The notes under the pieces: generated by a model
What the model was told of the DNA's origin: nothing
Database searches by the model: none
What the model saw: the letters and a program-made list of their open reading frames with translations, nothing else
DNA from: Charina bottae
Taxonomy: Eukaryota > Chordata > Lepidosauria > Squamata > Charinaidae
Length of the DNA stretch: 64,000 nucleotides
Reading direction: 5' to 3'
Assembly (NCBI GenBank): GCA_023362775.1
Contig: JALMGJ010000005.1
Location: forward strand, 85,756,921-85,820,920
Position numbers and translations under genes: made by a program
Shown: piece after piece, positions 1 through 10,240 of the stretch
Layout of the letters: the number at the start of each line of letters is the position of its first letter
Numbering within the stretch: position 1 is the first letter of the stretch

Positions 1-99
1 GGGGAAGTGTTTCTCTCAGCAGTTAAATCTGGAGCTCTAAGGGGACTGAGAGGGAACAAGAAAGAGATCTAGGAGGACTTCCAACTCATGAGTTCCATA

Positions 100-264
100 G
101 GATGGATGGATGGATGGATGGATGGATGGATGGATGGATGGATGGATGGATGGATGGATGGATGGATGGATGGATGGATGGATGGAGGAATGGACGGAGG
201 AATGGATGGGTGGATGGAGGGATGGGTGGAGGGATGGGTGGATGGATGGATGGATGGATGGATT
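100..264. repeat. (GGAT)n microsatellite
   Basis: About 20 perfect GGAT units followed by interrupted GGAT/GGAG/GGGT variants. Spurious open frames on both strands arise from it. Confidence 0.97.
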
Positions 265-929
265 TCCAACAGCACAGTCTCCACATATCCCCAAGGCTGC
301 ATGTAGATCGAAGACAGGAAACTTAAAGAAGACCATTCTAAAACACAGAAACATGTTAATGAATTCCTGATTCTGGCTTTAACAGTAAAACCTCACTGGA
401 TTCTGTTATGAGGTGTGCACAATTCTGGGGGTCCCTATGGATGTCTAGAGGAAAGAACATCCAGTTGGTGGTGATGGGTCGGTTCCAGTGCCAATAAATC
501 TCTATGGGAGAGTCCATCTGAATGTGCCACAGCAGGGGCAGAGATATTCTACCTGTAGCCATGGATTGGAACGAGCGTCATTCACAGTCAGGTTCAATGA
601 TGTCAAAATGGTGGGTGCAATCAGGCAATCAAAGCACTGCCCCTTTTTAACATACCTTGCATGCATCACACACGCACACAAAAAGGTGCTGGTCTTCAGT
701 TGCCCAGTCGTGCGTGCCATTTTAACATCACTGATCCTCCCCCAAGGATGTTCCTGATTGCGGCTCAGTTCCAGGAAGAAGAAACAAGAAAGAAGCCCAA
801 GCAATGTGGATCCTCATGGTGCTGGAAATGGTTATGTTGACTTTTTAATACCCATGTATTCATTCTTACAATTAGGTGGTTCTAATGAATTGTTATAGGT
901 TTTATTTACAAAGAAGGAATCTTCTAGAG

Positions 930-1035
930 CAGTGTTTGTCAACCATGGCAACTTTAAGATGAGTGGACTTCAACTCCCAGAATTCTGGGAGTTGAAGTCC
1001 ACACATCCTAAAGTTGCCAAGATTAGGAAACACTG
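930..1035. mobile_element. hAT miniature inverted-repeat element
   Basis: CAGTGTTTGTCAACC...GGAAACACTG with a central palindrome (GGACTTCAACTCCCAGAATT). Flanked by an exact 8-bp duplication TTCTAGAG (922-929 and 1036-1043). Confidence 0.85.
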
Positions 1036-1500
1036 TTCTAGAGTCTCTCTGAACAAGGAGAAACACTTCTATAAACTGAGAAGAATTAACTTGAATCTTC
1101 AGGTTGTCACTGACACCTGTCCCTTCTCATCCACTTGACCAACCATCTCTATGTCAAGACGTTTTGCACTTTAATTCCAAAGGCAGGCAATGTGCAGTCT
1201 GGAAGGTGTGCCATTCTTTGTGAAGTGCCCAAGACAGTTGCCCAAGTTTAATACGAATCAAGAATGCCAGGCTGCCACATGCGCACGCGCACACACACAC
1301 ACCTGGCCTGCCCACAAGCTCCCTTTTGACTTGATAATGTCAAGCCATGCATGTGGCAAGGAGATTTGGGCTGCTGAAACCAGTCACCCCTAGGGAAGTT
1401 CCCTTGCTCCCTGGCTTTCCAAAGCTGAAGGAAGAGCAACCAAGGATGGTTAAAAGAACAGCCCCTGCTGCAAGGGATAAGGAAGGGCCTAATATTCTCT

Positions 1501-1770
1501 TGGGGTGTGATGGCTCAGTGGGTAAGACGCCAGGCTTGTCGATCGGAAGATCACAAGTTCGGAGGTTCGAAAGCCCCGCGTGATGGAGTGAGCTCTCTCA
1601 CTCACCACAGCTCTTGCCAACCTAGCAATTCAAAAGCATGCAAATGCAAGTAGATGAATAGGTACCACTTCGGTGGGTAGGTATCAGCGTTCGGCACGCG
1701 TCATGCGGCCAGATGACCGTGGAAGCATCTTCGACAACGCTGGCTCTTCGGCTAACAAACGGAGATGTGA
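1501..1770 (+). mobile_element. Sauria-type tRNA-derived SINE
   Basis: tRNA-like head (GGCTCAGTGGGTAAGACGCC as box A, GTTCGGAGGTTCGAAAG as box B), then the family body CCTAGCAATTCAAAAGCATG and GGTACCACTTCGGTGGGTAG. It stops after AACAAACGGAGATG, so the 3' tail is missing. Confidence 0.85.
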
Positions 1771-3620
1771 TCCTGGCCACACCCACTCCTGCCAATCACA
1801 GGATTCATGATGCACGTCCCCACAATCCCCTTGTTTCTTTCTGGGCCAGACCTAAAATGGGCACTGAGACCTCCCCGGCGTGCAAGGCTAGATCGCGCCA
1901 GCCTCAGCCACTGAACCCACCTGGTTCGCCCTCCAGAAGACACAGACTCAAAACTCTGAAGCCAGAGTGCCCTCCTGAGGGACCCAGTGCAGGCTGTACG
2001 GTGCAAGCGGACGGCACACTGAAGGCGTGTGCAGACAGGCAGCTTCCAGGCAATCAGCACGGGGACAAAATTCAACACACCTCAAAACACCAACAGCCCT
2101 TCTCACACAGTTGTTCTTGATGCACATACCCTAGTAGCACTTGCTTTGTAAAAAAAAACACCCTGCATTTCTCAGCCCTTTGCTACCCATGCTTTGAAGG
2201 GATGGATGTTCACTGAGAGCTCACTCCACTGCCACAGCACAGGCTGGGAAGGGGGGGGAATTGCTCTTTCCAAACCAAAATAGGAGCGCGCCAGTTGTCC
2301 ATCATTCCTGGCCCTTCAGTTTTGCCCCCGATGCTGAAACCAAGGCCTCCAGTGCAGAGCCTGGGTTAACAAAGTGCATTGTTCTCGCTGGTGGGGGAGA
2401 ATATTTTGAGAACGCCGATTGGCTGATCTCTAGTCAACGACATGTACATGTATCATGCCTTCCTTCTTCAGACAGACAGGCGTCTGCCAATGGCGGATCA
2501 AGGCTAAAGCAGTCACATGAACACACCTAGGGGACAGAGAGAGTAGGAAAAAAGATTACACATTGTGGCTCCATGGAGAATTATGGAGGAAAGACCTGTA
2601 TTTCAGGAACTGGGAGCATCAGCATACAACCTGGGCTGAAGTGAGATATTGGACTGGGGGCCCAAAAAATCCAGTATCAGATGATGAAAAGGGAGCATCA
2701 GGGTTGCCATGCATTCTTGATGGGGATGTAAGCTGCAAGGGAAGAAATAATGCCAAGAAACACACTGATATCTGGGATGGGCTGGAATGCTTCTTGCCTT
2801 TGAAGGTTGCCAGCTTTAGTCTGGCCAGTTTGATCACTAGTTGCCTCCTCTCTCACACTGTTTCTGCCTGATAGTTTTCCATATTGTTTATTGCAAATTT
2901 TAAACATGGGAGGCTCAACTGGATATGGAAGAAGGAAGCAGACAGACCAGCCCAGAGAAGCTGGACAGAGTCCTGAGGACAGAGCCTTCCCGTTGCAGTG
3001 CCCTGATTGATGGCTGCTTTCCTGTCATTATGGGATGTGCTGGAGAAGAACAGCCACAAAGCCAGAAAGTGGGGGGGGAATGCCACCTTGCCTCTACAGG
3101 ACTCCCGGTGCCATTCTAAAATGGCTTGCAACAGAACTCGAACGGACAAAGGGTGAGGATTAGCAATGGGGACAGCCAATTTTATGCCAGTTGGCCCAAA
3201 GATGCATGCACAATACTTTAACTTAATGCCTCAAGAATTAGATGTGCAAAGGAGCATTGCTTTGCCATTTGAAACGCGGGGGGGGGGGGAGGACCCGCGC
3301 ATTGTGCTCTGACTTCAGAGGGTCCACTGGACACCTTGGATGCTGGCGGAGTCATTCGGTGGGGCGTGCAGGCGAGATTAGGCAGCCCAGCTGCTAGCAA
3401 CTCAGGCCAAACCTGAGGCTGCAGGAGAAAGAAGGGTCCCCACAGCAATCCAGCAAGCTCAGGGAGGTGCAACTGGGAAATGCATTGTTCTCACTTTTGG
3501 CTGGCAGAGTTGCTTGGGGATCTGGAGCCCAGCAGAGTTGATCCAAGACAGGCCTTCCCCTTCAGAGGTTGGAGGAAACATGCCTACATTTTCCCCCTTT
3601 GGAATTTCCCAATTCAGCTG
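1771..3620. other. Intergenic stretch with nothing recognised
   Basis: No gene, RNA or named repeat seen. Mixed composition with short G-runs; open frames of up to 135 codons lack any familiar motif. Confidence 0.4.
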
Positions 3621-3680
3621 CTCTGAATTCTGGGAGTTGAAGTCCACACATCTTAAAGTTGCCAAAGTTGAGAAACACTG
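3621..3680. mobile_element. Half of a hAT miniature element (same family as 930)
   Basis: Carries only the right arm, from CTGAATTCTGGGAGTTGAAG to GTTGAGAAACACTG. The left arm is missing and no target duplication can be defined. Confidence 0.7.
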
Positions 3681-4369
3681 AACAAGGCTCTGGTTACTCT
3701 ATCCAAATCTGCCTTGTGTGGCACCTTCCAAACAGGGGAGAATAGCTGTGGTGTCTTAAGGTCCCAAACTGTTGCACTTCACTAAAACCTTTGCAACTGG
3801 TTTTGGAAAAAAAAAAGGGGGGGGGTCAACCTCCAAAGTTTCAGAGAGAAGAACGCCTTAGAAGAAGTCGCTGGTGTTACCTGCTCTGAAGACGTGTACT
3901 CCCAAACGGTTTGGATAGAAAATATAATTTGATGCGCTCCCCACCCCCGCTCCCCCAAACACGCCCCGTGAAATTGCAAAAGCGATTACAAAAGAGAAAG
4001 AGTTAAGAGTGGGGTGCCTTCCTTTGATCTTAGTTTCTTCCATTTGTACAGCTGCAGTCTTTCCCTTCCAATCAAACCGGTTCCTAGACCTACCCTAGAC
4101 CCCCTTCTGTGAATGCGTGTGCATGCGCACGTGCAAACATACGACGAGGTACTAAGACTTGGGCGCAAGAGCAATTTAGCAGTCCCGCCTCCCTCGCTAG
4201 TAGCAACTCAAACCTGTGATTTTATTACTGTCTTGGAAGAACTGAACAGCGCCGCCTGGCGGTGCTTCGTTGCCTGAAATAAGGGGGATATTCAGGGAAA
4301 CAAAGAGGCGGAGCGGGGAGTGAGCGAGCATCCCTCCGACTTTCCCCATTTTTAATCTCTCTCTATGTC

Positions 4370-4550
4370 ATCACAATGCGCCGACAAAGCAAAGCAACAG
4401 AATGTGGTGGATACGAACGAGCTAATGAATTTACCCGTTGACTAATTTACTACTAGTAGTAACCAAGAGAAGTTGTTGTCTGACGTAACAATCGATCTCT
4501 TTATCATCTTACGTCTTCTGTTGATTCTAAATAAAGAGCCACTGGACACC
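4370..4550. promoter_or_regulatory. Candidate conserved non-coding element downstream of ZNF503
   Basis: Unique-looking AT-rich stretch between GC-rich flanks, free of recognisable repeats. It contains a CTACTAGTAGTA palindrome near 4450, a CRE-like TGACGTAA near 4482 and ATCGAT near 4491. Composition and position are the only evidence; conservation was not tested. Confidence 0.25.
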
Positions 4551-7500
4551 AAACCAGGCAGAAGTTCTTCTGGGGACGCTGAAGTAACTGGGATACACGC
4601 AAGGATTAGGGATGAAAAGGAGGAGGGAGGGAGGAAGGGTGAAGGCAGGAAAGGAGGAGGAAATAACGAACGGGTGAAAGGAAAGTAGTAAAAAAGAAAG
4701 AAAAGGCGGACGAAGGAAGAGAAAGGGGAAAGGGTTCGGTGCTTTGATGCGGGGAGGGCGTTTCTCCGCCGCCGTCGGTGCCTTCGGGGATCCAGATTCG
4801 CTCCCTTTCAAGCCATCTGAAAAGTCCCACGCACACGCGCCCACGGCGATATTCCAGCTTGTAGCAGGCCGCGGTTCTCACGCTTCCTGTCCTCGGCGCG
4901 CCGTTGAAGGCGGCCGACAGCCTTCCCTAGTTGTCTGGATTAAGGCAAGAGGAGAAGCGGGGAAGACAAGCCAGATTCAAACGTGCACGCCCCCCCCCCC
5001 GACAGAAATGGATGTAGCTTTGTTTCCACGTTCTGCGGGAGAACGGAGAGCCGCGCTCGCTTTTTGCCCGCTGCGCCGCTCAGGCTGAGTTGTGTGGGCG
5101 CCCCAAAGCGCTAAGGACAGAGCCGGACCAGGCGCGCGCTTTTCGGAGCAGCCGACGATCTGTTCCTGGGTGAAAAGGGGATCGCCCCCACGACTTGATC
5201 CCTCTCCCTAGATCTGGCATTTCACGGGGAACCAGCTCTTTCTCCTGGAGCCCCGAAATTTCACTTCCCGGGAGTGCAAATCCTCGATTCCCAAGGGATC
5301 GCCAGGAGAAACACCGCTCTCGTTCCCCACAAAATGGCCCTCGGGGACCACACAAGGGCAATCTGGATCTGGCCAAGGAGGACTGTTTTAAAGGATTCGG
5401 AGTGAAAAACATAAAAAGCGCGGGGAGGACGTGGACGCTACGAAGTGAACAGTCGTCGGGGGAGGAAACGGGGCGGGCTCGGATGAGGGATCCTCCAAGC
5501 GCTTTCCTCGCTGTTTGATTAATTAAGACGACGGTGGGGGAGAGATAATAGTTTCGCCCAGATTCTAGCATTTGTTAAACGGCTAAATAAATTAATATTT
5601 ATAGGGGATCATATGCGTGAGCTTCTGCCAGCTCTCCTGGATGCCTTGACCCGCTTTTGCTGGATTCACAGAATAAAATGCGACCATACACGACCCGCCC
5701 CGGCTGGGTTCGCGCAACGCGCTCGGGCACAAACTACCGACGGGAAGTTAACCCAGCTTCTTCCCACGTTCGGCGTGTCGTGGGAACTCGGCCATTCTCC
5801 TCCCTCGGCCCGGCCTCGCGGGTTCTCCCACAGCCAAAGAGGCCTCGGGATGAGCCTTCCTGCCCGCGGGTTGGCTTCTTCGACGCCCGCATCCCAAGGT
5901 CGGGGGAGCCCCGCGTAGTTGCCCGGCAGGCAGGCCTCCGGCTCCTCCGCTTCCCTGGGTTCCTTTCCAGCCCCGCGACCGGGGAGCGGGCCGGTTGCCC
6001 TGCGGAGAACTGCCCGGTCGCTGCGCTGCTGTGCGCAGCCCTCAGGCCCTCCAGCTGCAGCTCGCCCATCTCACGAGAGCTCAGTTACGTTGGAGTCGTG
6101 GCTCTTCTTCTCTGCTCTTGTTACTACTAGCAGTAGTATTGCGACCATTGCCACTTCTGCTCTTCCTCCTTACAGCCACGCATACGCAAGTCGCTTCACG
6201 ATTCCCCGCCAGCCTTTCTCTCGCTAACTCGATCGTCGCCCTCCGTCGGGCGACCTCGAAAAGGCGTCCGCAGGTTGGGCCCGAGGACCGGTCCTAAGCA
6301 AGGCCTTGTCCTGCTGTAGGCCCTTTCCTCCGGACGCTTCAAGCGGACCTTCGCCTTGGAGAAATCCGGCCCCAGGCGCCCCCTCCGACCGCTTTCCCCA
6401 TAATAAGGCGGGGCGGAGAAGAAGAAAGTGGATCCGGCGGGGCCAAGAGGCTTTAGCCAGCAGCCGCGCCCTTTGCCGTCCTTGCGCCCCCAGCCTCTTT
6501 AGCTAGACTCGGGTCCTGGACCAGACGACAGCCTAACTCGGCCAGCAGTTGGACTGCGTCGTGTGAACGCCATCCTCAAGTTCCGGGGCGGCTACTGGCT
6601 GTCTCCAGCCAAGGAGAGGGGCAGCAAGCAAGGCCTAGGTTGCTCTCCCTGCAGCGGCGGGAAAGTCGGCTGCCCCCTGCCCCGCCCGGGCTTTCCTCGC
6701 CGCGCTCGGCCGTCTCCCGGCTTGGCAGACGCAGCGTGGGGTGCGAGAGAAGTTCGGCAGGGCTGCCTTGGCTTCTGTCGGACTGCAGCGATTCGTGACA
6801 CGCGTCCCTGGTCCTTGTCACGCACCTCGCCCCTGGCCTTAGAGCAGGTCAGAGGGGAAGAAAGCACGGGGGGGGGGAGGTTAGGGCTCCCAGATCTAGG
6901 GGTTTCGCCCAACCACAACAGGGCCACGTTTGCCCAAGCCGGGCCCTGCACCGCCCAGGTTTACTTACGGTAGACCTATGGGGGAGGAGGGGGCTTACAG
7001 TAGCTTGTCTCCATTGCCCCCTTCTTTCCGCCGGGTCGACAAGGTCGCTGCACAACCTGGGGCAGCGCACAAGCGTGATCCCCCGCAGATTCTTCCTGTT
7101 CCAACTGCCCGGGGAAAACGGATCGGGTCCTTTGCGAGCCTCGCTACTCAGAAAAGAACATCTTAATTGAAAAACGCAGGTTTTTTTAAAACCATTTCTA
7201 CCTCCAACGTTTTTCTTTACACGCGTTCCTAGAAAGGTTTCTCTCCCCCCCCCCCCGGGCATTTGGTCCTACCAGTGAGATTTAGTTACCTTTTAAAACC
7301 TCACCGCAACAAATAAAGCAAAACACTTCAACAAGTGGCCTCACGCAGGGAGCCGGACGGAGCGACTCTAATTTTGCAGAAATCCAGCCCTTCGCTTCGT
7401 AGCCGAAGCCACGACTAGTCGCTCGCAATCCCTCTCTCCGCCCGCCGCCCCCCCGCCCCCAAAAAACTTTGATTTGGGAGTTATTCTTGGTGTGACAAAC

Positions 7501-9189
7501 ACCAAAAGCCCCTCCTGGCCTCCGAAGGACAAAAGAGCAGAGCTAAGATGACCACGATAACAGCAGCAGCAGCAGCGAAGGCTCGTCCCTCGGGCCGTCG
7601 GCGAATCGCCAAGGCAATCCTCGCCACCCGGGCAGGGAAAGAAACTAACTTTTGCAAAGCCGGGGCCGCCCCGCACGCCCCGCTGACCAGTTCGCCCCGT
7701 CAAATCTGCTAATTATTTGACAGAAACGGCGAACCAAAATAAACCTCGTAAAAATGAATTTTAAAAATGCTTCCGCGCGGCCCTCGCTCCCATCTCAGCT
7801 CCCCCCCTCGCCGTTTCCTTCCTTCTTCCCTTGAGTCAGCCTGCGTTCGTTTGTTTTCTGACTTGTGAAGTTTTACAGCCTCACAACGCTGAGGCTACCG
7901 TCTAATACGCGCCGATTACTAAAACGAAGCTGAAACAGGGCTTTGCGCGCGCGCGCGCGCGCACCTCTCCCGATTTTTATCCCAAGCATTCCCTTTGCAA
8001 GACGGCGGAAATGCACAGCTGCACAGCTTTGAGTGCCATTTACATTTTTTTTAAAAAAAAGTGGGGGGACTTTAGCAGCTTTTTAAAAAATATATATATT
8101 GCTGTTTGATTTTCTGCTCCACCGTCCCTGCTGTTCCACTTTCCCCTGAACTGCTTTTCAACGGCTCTTTCCATTTGCATCCAATAATGCCTCGCAGCAC
8201 AAGGTGTTTAAAAGGGTAAATCTCTCCAAGCTGAAGGTAACCTAAGGACAAGTTTTTTCTGCTACCCCCTCCCCCCCAGAAGGGGGAGGAAGTAAATGGA
8301 AATAAAATGGAAAGGAAAGCAGAAAACGGGATAGACGTTTTGAAGGTATTACAGTCCATGTTCACTCGCACCTATGTTCCGCAGCCCTTGGAAAAGGTCT
8401 TCATCTTGTAGGAAGAAATCTACTTGGAATTAAAAAAAAATAGGGGATCAGGCCGCAAGCCTGCGCTGGTACAGCAAGCGATTAAGAGTCATCCTTTCAA
8501 TTCCCCCCACCCCGGATCCAGAGTCACGACCCCTCCCTTTTCGAGGCAACTACTTCCGTATCAGTGGCCAGGGATTAGGGCTACAGTCAGTTTTCTTAAA
8601 CTACTGGCAAACTGTTCCTCCACCACCGTGGCCGCACGCATTCACACAAGACGCCTAAACCGATTGTTGAAAAGGCTAGGAACGCACAAGATCACGAACC
8701 ACTAACTAACCAAAGGGATTTTGTTCACACAACAACTAAGCCACAGAAAGCCCTAACCCAGGGTTAACACTAACCCAATTTAGCACGTGCGAATGTCGCC
8801 ACTGAATCTTTCGTCGAGCTGCTTGTCCGCTGCCTGGAAGAATATTCTACGAATCCGTTTCGGCTCCACTCAATGAAGTTGCAGCAGTCCGGCCAAACCA
8901 GCCCGGATTTCGAAATATCCCCCCACCCCACCCGCTAGGAATCCGCGGAACTTCCTCGCCGATTCTGAAAAACCTGCTCCACTCCGTCCGTCCCGCTCCA
9001 CGTTTGCCACTCCTTTGGGACGAAAAACCAGACCTCGCTGGACTGTGGCCCGCGTTTTCGCAAACGGAGGGAGGGGTTCCTTCGCTGGGCGTAAAAAGGC
9101 AGGGGACCCCGCGAGCGTCCCTCTCCTAAAAGCCCGCCGTTCTTCCGCGCCACTCTGCGCAAAACCCGAGAAGCCAAACGCCCCCCTTC

Positions 9190-9420
9190 CCCTTAGAACA
9201 GAAGCTGACGTCGCTTTTGTTTTTCCTTTAAATTGCCGATTCTGCTTAATAACGCCGCGGCTGCTGTAATAGGAATGCCCTGTTTGCAGAGTACAAGAAG
9301 AAAAGTATCAGGTACTAATTAAAGCCGAGTATAATCAACCTTCAGTTGCTGTTTTTCTTTCTCGCCACTTTCATCCGCCCCATAATTAAGTGCACTTATA
9401 ACAGACTCCAAAGGGTTGTT
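9190..9420. promoter_or_regulatory. Candidate conserved non-coding element just past the ZNF503 3' end
   Basis: Repeat-free sequence with TGACGTCG near 9208, GGTACTAATTAAAG near 9311 and CCATAATTAAGTG near 9380, giving several homeodomain-type TAATTA cores and a CRE-like site. It could be the distal 3' UTR or an enhancer. Judged by appearance only. Confidence 0.25.
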
Positions 9421-9429
9421 TCAAAAGGA

Positions 9430-10240
9430 AAGTAAACCTTTTTTTAATACATCAAATATACAGAATTTTAATCTTTTAAAGCGATACATTGTCTATTATT
9501 TTAAATACATGGCGTCACCCTTGTTCCTGTCCCAGCTACAGGGTGGACTTAAAAATTAAAAAATAGTCAAGTGTTCCTCTTAAAGAATAAAAATAAGGCA
9601 AACGGAGGTTTTTGGGAAAGAGTTGTGGTTGGGTTTCCTTTCTTTCAGAATACATACAAAAAATACCAATTCTCTCTCTGCCATGGGATACATCTTGAAA
9701 AATTGCTGCAATTTGAAACTGGAATCGACAAATGGCAAGTTAAGCCGCGTTGTTCTTTAAAGAGACATGCATTGAGGGGTTTGCCCCACCCACCCACGTT
9801 AAATAAGAACGTACAATACAATCATAGCAATTTTAAAGTAACATTAAAGAGAAGACCTCTATTTCTTGGTTTCTTTTTATTGATTTATATTCTACAACGG
9901 GTGTTTCCACTTCGTTTTTTTTCCTTGAAGCCTATCGAGCTGAAGTTAGGTAATGCACTTTTTATTGATTCATCGTCCCGCTTTAAGCTAACATAAATAA
10001 ATACAGTGCCCATGGATCCAGTCCTCAAGATGAACACTATCTTTATATATATATTTATTAAAAAAACGTCCAATTTCAATTTGTCTGGTCTTTTATTCTT
10101 AAGAAAGTTTCGAAGGGATGCTTGGCCGTCTTTCCTTCCCCCCAGAAAGTGTGGCTTGGAATCCCCCCCACAGACACCCCCCTCTGACCACCAAAAAAAC
10201 CCCAACCCCAGACGCCCCCCTCCGCCCCGGGGGAAAAAAC
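9430..10240 (-). other. ZNF503: Probable ZNF503 3' UTR with several polyadenylation-signal candidates
   Basis: Immediately after the ZNF503 stop the DNA changes from about 75% GC to AT-rich sequence. On the minus strand AATAAA occurs at 10097-10092, 10059-10054, 9966-9961 and 9881-9876, and ATTAAA-type hexamers lie near 9440-9470. Which one is used cannot be decided from sequence alone. Open frames crossing this region on either strand do not resemble known proteins. Confidence 0.5.

Larger units (their letters stand above)
4171..9429. other. GC/CpG-rich non-coding region downstream of ZNF503
   Basis: No gene recognised. About 4,700-7,250 has island-like CpG density; 7,250-9,430 is mixed, with a short (GC)n run at 7945-7962 and homopolymer C/G tracts. 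Open frames of 100-160 codons here lack any recognisable domain and are expected at this GC content. Unlike the rest of the window the stretch is almost free of SINEs and DNA transposons, which is typical of DNA near developmental regulators. Confidence 0.5.

Noticed and set aside
88..370. Repetitive open frames (MDGWMDGW and HPSIHPSI types)
   Set aside because: Translations of a (GGAT)n microsatellite.
1501..1580. tRNA-like sequences at 1501, 28585, 40027 and similar sites considered as tRNA genes
   Set aside because: Each continues into a long shared SINE body and tail and lacks a proper tRNA 3' half.
8750..8780. Telomere-like CCCTAACCC and GGGTTAAC fragments
   Set aside because: Only two partial units, no array. 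Chance.
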